Assembly (NCBI GenBank): GCA_000434675.1
Contig: HF988626.1
Location: forward strand, 1-12,186
Source of the DNA: Faecalibacterium sp. CAG:1138
Lineage (GTDB): Bacteria; Bacillota; Clostridia; Christensenellales; CAG-917
Reading direction: 5' to 3'
DNA: 12,186 nucleotides
Part shown: positions 6,001 to 12,186 of the stretch, piece after piece
Layout of the letters: every line of letters begins with the position of its first letter
Numbering within the stretch: the first letter of the stretch is position 1
The notes under the pieces: generated by a model
The model's database searches: none
Seen by the model: only the letters and a program-made list of their open reading frames with translations
What the model was told of the DNA's origin: nothing
Position numbers and translations under genes: made by a program

Positions 6001-6030
6001 TTGCAGAATCAATCTGAATTATGGTATTAT
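6001..6030 (+). promoter_or_regulatory. promoter of the DUF262/RNase III-like pair
   Basis: TTGCAG (6001-6006), an 18-bp spacer and TATTAT (6025-6030), with TG at 6022-6023 forming an extended -10. The leader of about 100 nt contains a 7-bp hairpin, ATAGTGA (6046-6052) with TCACTAT (6058-6064), which could be an operator or an mRNA stem. Confidence 0.5.
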
Positions 6031-6139
6031 AATATAAAGCTATAAATAGTGATAAATTCACTATCGGCCCCGTGGACGTGGAAATATATTACGCAAAAAA
6101 CCCGAATATAATTAAAAAATAACCGCAAGGAGAAAAATT

Positions 6140-7912
6140 ATGTCATACGAAAATATGTCGATCAAAGAAGCAATGGACAAAATCGCCGGGGCGCAAATGT
6201 TTTTGCCGTCAATTCAGCGTCATTTTGTTTGGGAAGCCGAAGACGCCGCAAAACTTTTGGATTCAATAATGCTCGGTTACCCTATAGGCGCATTTTTGTT
6301 TTGGAAAATCAAGCGCGTTGACGCAGTAAAAAATAATTACGTTCTTTATGAATTTATAAGAGATTATGATCCTGAAAAATATAAAAACAATGATCAAGCT
6401 CCATGCGGATTGCCGGGGGGCTGGGAGAATATATATAGCGTTCTCGATGGGCAGCAACGCTTGACTTCGTTATACATAGCTTTTCACGGAAGCATCGTCA
6501 CAATCGGCAAACGTAAACGCCGAAGGATAAAGGAAAACTTCGTTAAAAAAGAATTGTATCTCAATTTAAACAAAGATCCGAACAGCGACGAGGAAGCCAA
6601 CAATAATGATTTGAAGTACGAATTTAAGTTTTTGTCCGAAACGGAAGCCGAAAACGAGAAAGTCAACAGTCCGGAAAAGTTTTGGTTTAAAGTCAAAGAC
6701 ATAACATGTATGTCTGATGACGATAAAGATGAATATATGGACGACCACAGGCTAGGAAGCCTTGCGAAGAAGAATATGCGCCGATTATTTAATATATATA
6801 ATTCTGGCGACGCCACGCAAGGTGGCGCAATAATTTCATATTTTCCGGTTAAGTCCGATACTTCGCTTGAAAGCGTTTTGGACATTTTTGTAAGAGTCAA
6901 TGCGGGTGGCAAGAAGCTTTCGAAGAGCGACTTGTTGTTCTCCACCGTCATCAGCAGTTGGACGGACGGGCGAAGAAAAGTGGAAGAACTCATAGAAACA
7001 ATCAACAAACAGGAAAAATCGAGCTTCGATTTCAACATCGACTTTATTATGAGAACCTGTTTATATCTGGTGTGCGAAACGTCGGAACTTAAGGTGGAAA
7101 ACCTTACTCCAGAAAACGTTGACCACATAAAAAACGACTGGAAAAACATTTCGGAAAGCATAAAAAAAGCTGCCGAATTGCTAACAGTGTTCGGTTTTTG
7201 TACCGAAAACCTCGTTTCCAAAAACGCGGTTATACCGATCGTCTATTACATCTACAAGCGCGGCGTACAGAACTTCACGGAAAAAGAGTCTGCAGAAAGC
7301 AAACAAGAATTAAAAAAATATCTCATCGTTGCTCAAGTCAAGCAGCTTTTCGGCGCGGCTGGAAATTCTGCGCTCAGCCGAACCAAAAAAGCGCTTGACG
7401 AAAACAGCGACAAATTCGCCAAAAACGGATTTAGGCTGGAATATTTCAAAGACTTAAAGTTCGTTGCGCAACGAGATTTTTCCGTTAACGACGAGCTTTT
7501 GGAAGGAATTCTCGATTATGAAAAGGGAAGCGCGTATGCGTTTATGATTCTGTCGCTACTTTATCCTCACGTCAAACTCGACAAGTGGGAGTGGCATCAA
7601 GATCACATGCACCCTTATGCAAAATTCTCCGACTCAAACCTCAAAAAACTCGGTTTGACCGAAGACAAAATAAAGGATTGGCAAGAAAAGCGCAATCGTT
7701 TGCCGAATCTTCAGCTTCTCGAAGGCACGGAAAACAAGTCCAAAAACGATGCGGATTTGAAAGTTTGGGCGGAAAATAACCCGGGAGTGGTCAAATATCT
7801 GCCGGAAGGAGTTTCTCTCGATCTCGAAAACTTCGACGAGTTTTATGAAAAACGCCGAGAAATGATGAAAGAAGAACTCAAAAAAATTCTGAATTATACC
7901 GACGGAGAATAA
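6140..7912 (+). CDS. DUF262-DUF1524 HNH nuclease, GmrSD/SspE-like
   Basis: A 590-aa cytosolic protein. The N-terminal DUF262 (ParB/Srx-like NTPase fold) shows P-S-I-Q-R-H-F-V-W (23-31), GYPIG (46-50), VLDGQQRLTSLY (101-112) and FVRVNAGGKKLSKSDL (250-265). A helical middle follows. The C-terminal DUF1524 HNH-type nuclease has DHMHP (488-492) in place of the usual D/E-H-I-x-P, then LPNLQLLEGTENKSKN (521-536), matching the GNLTLL...N...N block. In known members (GmrSD, which acts on glucosylated hydroxymethylcytosine DNA; SspE, which senses phosphorothioate DNA), DUF262 hydrolyses NTP and regulates nicking by the HNH domain, stopping phage. Both motif sets look intact. No dnd/ssp modification genes are visible. 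ATG 6140 follows AAGGAG (6127-6132). The gene is coupled to the RNase III-like gene 1 nt downstream. Confidence 0.88.
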   Translation: MSYENMSIKEAMDKIAGAQMFLPSIQRHFVWEAEDAAKLLDSIMLGYPIGAFLFWKIKRVDAVKNNYVLYEFIRDYDPEKYKNNDQAPCGLPGGWENIYSVLDGQQRLTSLYIAFHGSIVTIGKRKRRRIKENFVKKELYLNLNKDPNSDEEANNNDLKYEFKFLSETEAENEKVNSPEKFWFKVKDITCMSDDDKDEYMDDHRLGSLAKKNMRRLFNIYNSGDATQGGAIISYFPVKSDTSLESVLDIFVRVNAGGKKLSKSDLLFSTVISSWTDGRRKVEELIETINKQEKSSFDFNIDFIMRTCLYLVCETSELKVENLTPENVDHIKNDWKNISESIKKAAELLTVFGFCTENLVSKNAVIPIVYYIYKRGVQNFTEKESAESKQELKKYLIVAQVKQLFGAAGNSALSRTKKALDENSDKFAKNGFRLEYFKDLKFVAQRDFSVNDELLEGILDYEKGSAYAFMILSLLYPHVKLDKWEWHQDHMHPYAKFSDSNLKKLGLTEDKIKDWQEKRNRLPNLQLLEGTENKSKNDADLKVWAENNPGVVKYLPEGVSLDLENFDEFYEKRREMMKEELKKILNYTDGE

Positions 7913-7913
7913 T

Positions 7914-8372
7914 ATGGATATTTTTGAATCGTATCTTCAAAAAAAGCAATCTTCAAACATAATCAAACGAGCGCTGACGGACGTTTCGATGAAAAGCGGA
8001 CATTATCTTATTCCGAAAAATCAATCGAACGCGGATTTTGAAATTTTGGGCGACGCCATTTTGAAAGAAGCGCTTTACGATCGGAGAATCAGGCTCGCTA
8101 TAGATATGGGCGTAGAAGCGGTAAACATGAAGAAGGAAGCGCCGTTTGCGGACAAACAGCTGGTCGAAAAAATAGGCAAACATTACGATATTTTGAAATA
8201 TATCGATTATAACAAAATGAATACGACGCTTTTGCCGGAATACAAACGCTCTCCGTTCTCCAGACATATTTTGGCGGCGGTAAAAGCGATGATCACAGCC
8301 ATATATAAGGAAGAAAACTACAATCTTTCCCCGATAGAAAACATCATCGTCGAATGGCGCGAACTCTTATAA
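7914..8372 (+). CDS. small RNase III-like protein, catalytic site incomplete
   Basis: A 152-aa protein with an RNase III fold by motif but no double-stranded-RNA-binding domain. ALTDVS (20-25) matches ALTHRS. N39-ADFEILGDAIL (39-50) matches the signature NERLEFLGDAIL with exact spacing and keeps Glu43 and Asp47. The second metal-binding helix, normally ILADTVEALIGAIY, reads HILAAVKAMITAIY (118-131), so the usual Asp is Ala and the usual Glu is Lys. Two of four metal ligands are therefore gone, and it may bind rather than cut RNA, or need a partner. ATG 7914 uses GGAG (7904-7907) inside the preceding nuclease gene, 1 nt between stop and start, so the two are probably made in fixed ratio. This is not a housekeeping rnc or mrnC by context. 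Confidence 0.7.
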   Translation: MDIFESYLQKKQSSNIIKRALTDVSMKSGHYLIPKNQSNADFEILGDAILKEALYDRRIRLAIDMGVEAVNMKKEAPFADKQLVEKIGKHYDILKYIDYNKMNTTLLPEYKRSPFSRHILAAVKAMITAIYKEENYNLSPIENIIVEWRELL

Positions 8373-8380
8373 CCGCATAA

Positions 8381-8406
8381 AAAGGCCCGCACGGCGGGCT
8401 TTTTTG
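8381..8406 (+). terminator. terminator closing the DUF262/RNase III-like operon
   Basis: GCCCGC (8385-8390) pairs with GCGGGC (8394-8399) around the loop ACG. The stem extends by a G-T and three A-T pairs, then T's continue to 8405. It begins 8 nt after the stop. Confidence 0.88.
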
Positions 8407-8420
8407 GTGGGGTGAAAGGG

Positions 8421-8449
8421 TTGCGAAACGGGCTTGGGTGTGATATGAT
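8421..8449 (+). promoter_or_regulatory. sigma-A promoter of the kinase-like/DUF1292 operon
   Basis: TTGCGA (8421-8426), a 17-bp spacer and TATGAT (8444-8449), with TG at 8441-8442 (extended -10). Transcription would start near 8456, right at the ribosome binding site, giving a leader of only about 16 nt. This also argues against the upstream in-frame GTG at 8412 as the start of the next gene. Confidence 0.65.
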
Positions 8450-8471
8450 AGGAAAAAGGAAGGAAAAAAGC

Positions 8472-9023
8472 ATGAAACTGTTGTTTTTGCTCGGCAATGC
8501 GGCGGTAGGGAAGATGACTGTGGGGCAGGAAATAGCCAAAAAGACGGGGCTGAGGTTGTTCCACAATCACATGACCATAGAGCCGGTTATCGAGATATTC
8601 GGATATTACGACGCAAAAATTATCACCGAAGTGAGGGAAGTGATTTTCAAAGAGCTTGCCGCTTCGTCGGTGAAGGGCGTGATATTCACGTATATGATGG
8701 ACTTCGATCATAAAGGCGACTGGGATTATCTGGCGCACGTCAGGTCGCTGTTCGACATACCCGAAGACGACGTGTTTTACGCCGAACTCGTTGCGCCGCA
8801 AGAGGTAAGGCTACGTAGAAACCGCACGGAAAACAGGCTGAAGAACAAGCCGTCGAAAAGGGACGTCGAGGTTTCCGACGACAGGCTTATCAGGGCCGAC
8901 GAAGAATATCGCTGTGAATCGAGAATCGGCGAAGTTCCGTTCAGAAACTATTTCAGGCTCGACAATTCTGCGCTCTCCGCGGAAGCGGCGGCGGACGAAA
9001 TAATAAAAAAGTTTTCACTGTAA
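8472..9023 (+). CDS. P-loop NTPase, AAA_17/shikimate-kinase-like
   Basis: A 183-aa soluble protein starting at ATG 8472, with AAGGAAGGA (8456-8464) upstream. The Walker A is GNAAVGKMT (8-16): Lys14 is kept but Met separates it from Thr16, as is usual in this kinase-like family. HNHM (31-34) is another family hallmark. The basic segment EVRLRRNRTENR (111-122) resembles the arginine-rich LID of small-molecule kinases, and KPSKRDVE (126-133) follows. Members are annotated only as AAA-family ATPase or shikimate-kinase-like; the phosphate acceptor is unknown. It probably forms an operon with the DUF1292 gene 18 nt downstream. Confidence 0.85.
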   Translation: MKLLFLLGNAAVGKMTVGQEIAKKTGLRLFHNHMTIEPVIEIFGYYDAKIITEVREVIFKELAASSVKGVIFTYMMDFDHKGDWDYLAHVRSLFDIPEDDVFYAELVAPQEVRLRRNRTENRLKNKPSKRDVEVSDDRLIRADEEYRCESRIGEVPFRNYFRLDNSALSAEAAADEIIKKFSL

Positions 9024-9041
9024 AAACGAAGGAGAAGAAAA

Positions 9042-9356
9042 ATGGACGAAAACAAAACCCTTATAGACATACTGTTCGACGAAGAAAACGTCGACGGAAT
9101 AACCCTCCGCCTGGACGACGGACAAGAGGTCGATTTCGAGCAAATCGCCACGATACCTCTTAAAAGCGGCGCAAACTACGCCATATTGAAGCCGACGGTC
9201 GAGCTTGAAGGCGTGGCCGACGACGAGGTGATGATTTTCAGAATCATCGACGAAAACGGCGGCAGACTGGAGCTTGAAACCGACGACGACGTTTTGGACG
9301 AAGTGTACGAAACCTATTGCGAGCTTCTGGACGAATACGCAGAAGAAGACGAGTAA
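9042..9356 (+). CDS. DUF1292 family protein (YrzB-like)
   Basis: A 104-aa, very acidic protein. It follows the DUF1292 pattern: a short N-terminal strand region (LIDILFDEENVDGITLRLDD), then the conserved core of the type F-Q-I-A-T-I-P-L...NYAILKP (about residues 31-50) and DDEVMIFRI (about 60-68), then an acidic helical tail. The family is widespread in Bacillota, often near mreB/ruvX-type housekeeping genes; no biochemical function is established to my knowledge. AAGGAG (9029-9034) lies 7 nt before ATG 9042. The promoter is shared with the kinase-like gene. Confidence 0.88.
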   Translation: MDENKTLIDILFDEENVDGITLRLDDGQEVDFEQIATIPLKSGANYAILKPTVELEGVADDEVMIFRIIDENGGRLELETDDDVLDEVYETYCELLDEYAEEDE

Positions 9357-9370
9357 CAAAAAAACATACA

Positions 9371-9400
9371 AAAACCCGAGCATTATGCTCGGGTTTTGGT
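9371..9400. terminator. bidirectional terminator between DUF1292 gene and thyA
   Basis: A 12-bp perfect stem (AAAACCCGAGCA, 9371-9382, with 9386-9397) and a 3-nt loop. T and A runs on either side allow it to end both convergent transcripts. Confidence 0.9.
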
Positions 9401-9419
9401 TTATAAAACATCGTTTCGG

Positions 9420-10262
9420 TTAAATCCCGAGTTCAAACTTGAGCTGCGGGTTTTTTGCCTTCACTTCGTCCAAAGGATATCCTTCCATCGTAAAGTCGGC
9501 TTCCGTGACGTCGTAGAAATTTTTGACGTCGGGGTTTAACACCAGCCTCGGAGAACATTCGACAGGCTCTCTTTCGATAAGTTCTTTTGCCTGTTCGACG
9601 TGGCGGTCGTATATCTGAACGTTTGCCATAAAGTGCGAAAATACGCCCGGTTTGTAGCCGGTGTGGCGCGCCACCATCATCAAAAGAGCAACGTATTGCA
9701 GCTCGTTTATGACGCCCGCGGTGGCAAAGTCGCTGCTGCGCTGAACAAGAACCATATCCAAAAATTCGCCCCTGACGTTCCAGATGGTTTCGTAGCAGCA
9801 AGGCATAAGGCCGTCGGTTTCGGCAAAGTCGTTTTCCTGCCACATGCTCATGATGTGCCTTCTGCCGTAAGGGTTGGTTTTGATGTCCTCGAGCAGGCGG
9901 TTCATCAGGTCGTAGCGTTTCACCGTTGCGCCGTAACGCTGGCCGATGGTGCCCGGGCGATCCTTAGACTCCCAGTCGTTCCACCAGTGGATGTTATATT
10001 TGTTTTCCAAAACGGAAAGGTCGGAGGTCTGATCCTTGTATATCCACAAAATTTCCCTCACCGAGCTTTTCCATGCGATAGGCCTGAGGGTGATGATAGG
10101 AAATTCGCCCTTGGAAATGTCGTAGCTGGTCATGACGTGATTAACGCTCAAGGTGTGAGCGGGAGTGCCGTCCGCGTAGTGCGGGCGCGGGTTGACGTCC
10201 AAAAAGCCTTCTTCGAGGATTCTGGACAAAATTTGTTTGTGGTACAGTTCGGCTTTTCTCAT
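9420..10262 (-). CDS. thyA: thymidylate synthase ThyA
   Basis: A 280-aa enzyme that methylates dUMP to dTMP using 5,10-methylene-tetrahydrofolate, yielding dihydrofolate. Features seen: TIGQRYG (105-111); PYGRRH (131-136) with the phosphate-binding arginines; the nucleophile in MPCCYETIW (153-161), Cys155 by alignment; QRSSDF (174-179), the second phosphate-binding block; and Asn186 in GVINELQY, the residue that selects dUMP over dCMP. The motif usually read D-x-H-x-Y is N-V-Q-I-Y (214-218), and the His usually following the nucleophile is Cys156, so this is a divergent branch but probably active. GGAGG (10274-10270) precedes ATG 10262. No dihydrofolate reductase gene is adjacent. It is transcribed divergently from pyrG. 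Confidence 0.95.
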   Translation of the reverse strand: MRKAELYHKQILSRILEEGFLDVNPRPHYADGTPAHTLSVNHVMTSYDISKGEFPIITLRPIAWKSSVREILWIYKDQTSDLSVLENKYNIHWWNDWESKDRPGTIGQRYGATVKRYDLMNRLLEDIKTNPYGRRHIMSMWQENDFAETDGLMPCCYETIWNVRGEFLDMVLVQRSSDFATAGVINELQYVALLMMVARHTGYKPGVFSHFMANVQIYDRHVEQAKELIEREPVECSPRLVLNPDVKNFYDVTEADFTMEGYPLDEVKAKNPQLKFELGI

Positions 10263-10289
10263 TTTTCTGCCTCCCGGGTTTATAAAACA

Positions 10290-10318
10290 ATTTTATCTCA
10301 AAAGCCGTCTGCTGTCAA
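10290..10318 (-). promoter_or_regulatory. sigma-A promoter of thyA
   Basis: On the minus strand, consensus TTGACA (10318-10313), a 17-bp spacer and TAAAAT (10295-10290). The expected start is near 10283, about 20 nt before the start codon. Confidence 0.75.
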
Positions 10319-10397
10319 CGACATTTGCGCTTGTCGCCGCACAAAATGCCGATATAAAAAATTTTCGCCCGAATGTGAAAAAATTTTTTTCAAACCG

Positions 10398-10426
10398 TTG
10401 ACAACCTCTTTTTTCGGTTGTATCAT
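10398..10426 (+). promoter_or_regulatory. sigma-A promoter of pyrG
   Basis: Consensus TTGACA (10398-10403), a 17-bp spacer and TATCAT (10421-10426). The start is expected near 10431-10434 (GCTG), giving a leader of about 120 nt. The start site lacks the GGG run that drives CTP-dependent reiterative transcription in Bacillus pyrG. Confidence 0.75.
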
Positions 10427-10455
10427 AATTGCTGTTTTTAGAAAAATCGAATATC

Positions 10456-10514
10456 AAAAAGCGTTTTTCTTTGGGGTTGTTTTGATTAACTCTAAAAAAA
10501 AACGCCTTTTTTTT
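10456..10514 (+). terminator. leader terminator (putative attenuator) of pyrG
   Basis: A long hairpin: 10456-10468 (AAAAAGCGTTTTT) pairs with 10498-10511 with one bulged C, continuing inward through A-T pairs to a GGGGTT/AACTCT inner stem (10473-10478 with 10488-10493). A run of eight T's (10507-10514) follows. There is no plus-strand gene upstream to terminate, so it most likely acts on the pyrG transcript itself. A competing stem, AGAAAAA (10440-10446) with TTTTTCT (10464-10470), would break it. Confidence 0.6.
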
Positions 10515-10538
10515 GGAAAATAACACCCAAAAGAGGCG
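10503..10538 (+). promoter_or_regulatory. alternative hairpin overlapping the attenuator 3' arm
   Basis: Ten contiguous pairs (one G-T) between CGCCTTTTTT (10503-10512) and AAAAGAGGCG (10529-10538). This uses the 3' arm and T-run of the leader terminator and ends 2 nt before the pyrG ribosome binding site, so it cannot coexist with the terminator hairpin. Confidence 0.4.
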
Positions 10539-10551
10539 AACGGAGGACAAA

Positions 10552-12165
10552 ATGAGCAAATTTATTTTCGTTACCGGAGGCGTCGTGTCGGGCCTCGGAA
10601 AAGGTATCGTGGCGGCAAGCCTCGGCAGACTCTTGAAGTGCAGAGGTCTCAAAATCGCTTCGCAGAAGCTCGATCCGTATATGAACGTCGATCCGGGCAC
10701 GATGAATCCTATCGAGCACGGCGAAGTTTTCGTAACCGAAGACGGGCTGGAGGCCGACCTCGATCTCGGCCATTACGAAAGGTTCATCGACGAAAACCTC
10801 ACGAAATATTCCAACCTCACCAGCGGCAGAGTGTTCTGGAACGTTCTCACCAAGGAGAGAAGGGGCGAGTACCTCGGCAAAACCGTGCAGATCGTTCCGC
10901 ATATAACGGGCGAAATAAAGGATTTCATTCTGAAAACCGCCAAGACCACGGAGGCGGACGTCGTAATAACCGAAATCGGCGGCACCGTCGGCGACATCGA
11001 GGGGCAACCGTTCATCGAGGCAATCCGCCAGCTTTCCTATGAGGTCGGAAGAGAAAATTGCTTGTTCGTGCACGTCTGTCTGGTGCCGTACATTTCCGGC
11101 AGCGACGAATACAAAAGCAAGCCGACTCAGCACTCCGTTCACGAGCTTCAGAGCTTCGGTATTCACCCTAATATCATCGTCACGCGCTCCGACGCCGAGC
11201 TGCCGCGCTCCATGCTTGACAAAATCGCAATGTTCTGCAACGTCAAAAACGATTGCGTCATAAACAACGTAACGTTGTCCGAGCTTTACGAATGCCCGCT
11301 GTATCTTCATTCGCAAGGTCTTGACGACGTGGCGGTGAGAGAACTGGGACTTTCCTGCGAACCGGATCTTACAGAATGGGAACAGATGGTTGACAGAATC
11401 CATAACAGGCGCGGCAATGTGAAAATCGCTCTCGTGGGCAAATACGTTCGGTTGCACGACGCGTACATTTCCGTTGTGGAAGCGTTGAAGCACGCGGGCT
11501 ACGAAAACGGTGTGAACGTCGACATCGAGTGGGTTGATTCCGAAAAAATCACAGATTTCCAAAAGGCCGAAAAACTTTTGTCGGACGCGGACGGAATTCT
11601 CGTCCCCGGGGGTTTTGGCGACAGGGGTGTGGAAGGCAAAATCCTTGCGTGCAGATACGCGAGGGAAAACGACGTTCCGTATTTCGGAATATGTCTGGGT
11701 ATGCAGATTGCCGTCATCGAATTTGCCCGAAACGTATGCGGTCTTACGGGCGCAAACAGCAGGGAATTCGACGCCGAAAGCCCGTACAAGGTCATCGATC
11801 TTATGCCGGATCAGCGCGGCTTGCCTAAAGGCGGCACGATGCGCCTCGGCAGCTATCCTTGCAAAATCGTCGCTGGCGGCATCATGAAAACTGCTTACGG
11901 CGAAGATATGATTTTCGAACGCCACCGCCACCGCTACGAATTCAATTCCGATTTCGAAAAAATTCTTTCCGAAAACGGCCTGCTCGTTTCCGGCGTAAAT
12001 CCCGACAAAAACATCGTGGAAACGGTGGAAATCCCGAAAAACAAATTCTTCATCGGCGTGCAGTTCCATCCGGAATTCAAATCCCGTCCGCAAAAAGCTC
12101 ACCCGATTTTCAGAGAGTTCGTGAAAGCGGCCAAAGAAAACCGCTTGCAAAAAGAAGAAAAATAA
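10552..12165 (+). CDS. pyrG: CTP synthase PyrG
   Basis: A 537-aa enzyme converting UTP to CTP with ATP and glutamine, the last step of CTP synthesis. The N-terminal synthetase domain (about 1-270) shows the P-loop GGVVSGLGKG (9-18), the block from LDPYMNVDPGTMNP (40-53) through EHGEVFVTEDG (55-65), and EIGGTVGDIE (141-150) for ATP-Mg and UTP. The class I glutamine amidotransferase domain (about 290-530) has GGFGDRG (353-359), the nucleophile Cys381 in GICLGMQ, and His506/Glu508 in QFHPEF. All catalytic residues are present and length is normal. ATG 10552 is preferred (CGGAGG, 10541-10546); an in-frame TTG at 10513 lies in the terminator T-run. Expression is probably controlled by the leader hairpin. 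The gene ends 21 nt before the window edge. Confidence 0.98.
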   Translation: MSKFIFVTGGVVSGLGKGIVAASLGRLLKCRGLKIASQKLDPYMNVDPGTMNPIEHGEVFVTEDGLEADLDLGHYERFIDENLTKYSNLTSGRVFWNVLTKERRGEYLGKTVQIVPHITGEIKDFILKTAKTTEADVVITEIGGTVGDIEGQPFIEAIRQLSYEVGRENCLFVHVCLVPYISGSDEYKSKPTQHSVHELQSFGIHPNIIVTRSDAELPRSMLDKIAMFCNVKNDCVINNVTLSELYECPLYLHSQGLDDVAVRELGLSCEPDLTEWEQMVDRIHNRRGNVKIALVGKYVRLHDAYISVVEALKHAGYENGVNVDIEWVDSEKITDFQKAEKLLSDADGILVPGGFGDRGVEGKILACRYARENDVPYFGICLGMQIAVIEFARNVCGLTGANSREFDAESPYKVIDLMPDQRGLPKGGTMRLGSYPCKIVAGGIMKTAYGEDMIFERHRHRYEFNSDFEKILSENGLLVSGVNPDKNIVETVEIPKNKFFIGVQFHPEFKSRPQKAHPIFREFVKAAKENRLQKEEK

Positions 12166-12186
12166 TCACGAAAAACCGCCTCCGAA

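Noticed and set aside
6140..7912. A complete Ssp or Dnd phosphorothioate system
   Set aside because: No DndA-E or SspA-D modification genes are present in the window; only the DUF262-DUF1524 protein resembles SspE.
9600..10523. A 307-codon plus-strand open frame opposite thyA
   Set aside because: It is antisense to thyA and covers the pyrG promoter and most of its leader; no ribosome binding site or recognised motif.
10492..12150. A 552-codon minus-strand open frame opposite pyrG
   Set aside because: It is an antisense shadow of the high-confidence pyrG gene, with no family resemblance or ribosome binding site.

Overview
The window looks like chromosomal DNA of an uncultured, gut-type low-GC Gram-positive bacterium (Bacillota, class Clostridia or a relative). 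The support is near-consensus AAGGAGG ribosome binding sites, sigma-A promoters with 17-18 bp spacers, intrinsic terminators at most transcript ends, a DUF1292 protein, and an Lsa/CplR-type ABC-F gene. No phage structural gene, transposase, integrase, rRNA, intact tRNA or CRISPR array was seen.

Layout. (1) 1-2470: an accessory-looking stretch with a sigma-A promoter, the remnant of an SGNH/GDSL hydrolase gene, and a full-length ABC-F ribosome-protection gene (predicted resistance to lincosamides, streptogramin A and pleuromutilins). It is bounded by two inward-facing, imperfectly similar non-coding units, each ending in a hairpin. (2) 2472-3633: two minus-strand XRE regulators. One appears fused to an FtsK-gamma-like winged helix; the other is an 80-aa stand-alone HTH protein. 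(3) 3645-5911: divergent from the small XRE gene, a promoter with an operator-like dyad in its spacer, and a second matching dyad centred 40 bp away, precede a 69-aa orphan and two tandem paralogues. These share an N-terminal domain I do not recognise and end in an acetyltransferase (GNAT) domain that is intact in the first and degenerate in the second. (4) 6001-8405: a compact two-gene unit with its own promoter and terminator, a DUF262+DUF1524 (GmrSD/SspE-like) nuclease followed 1 nt later by a small RNase III-like protein lacking two of the four metal ligands. This is the best candidate for an undescribed (probably anti-phage) system. (5) 8421-9397: a P-loop kinase-like gene and a DUF1292 gene in one operon. 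(6) 9420-12165: divergent housekeeping genes of pyrimidine nucleotide synthesis, thyA (minus) and pyrG (plus). pyrG follows a strong promoter and a long terminator hairpin in its leader, which implies attenuation.

How the parts fit. Regions 5 and 6 are core metabolism (dTMP and CTP supply) and conserved small genes. Regions 1-4 are accessory: antibiotic resistance, a self-contained XRE-controlled operon of unknown role, and a putative nucleic-acid-sensing defence pair. All functional statements come from motifs read by eye; no database search was possible.
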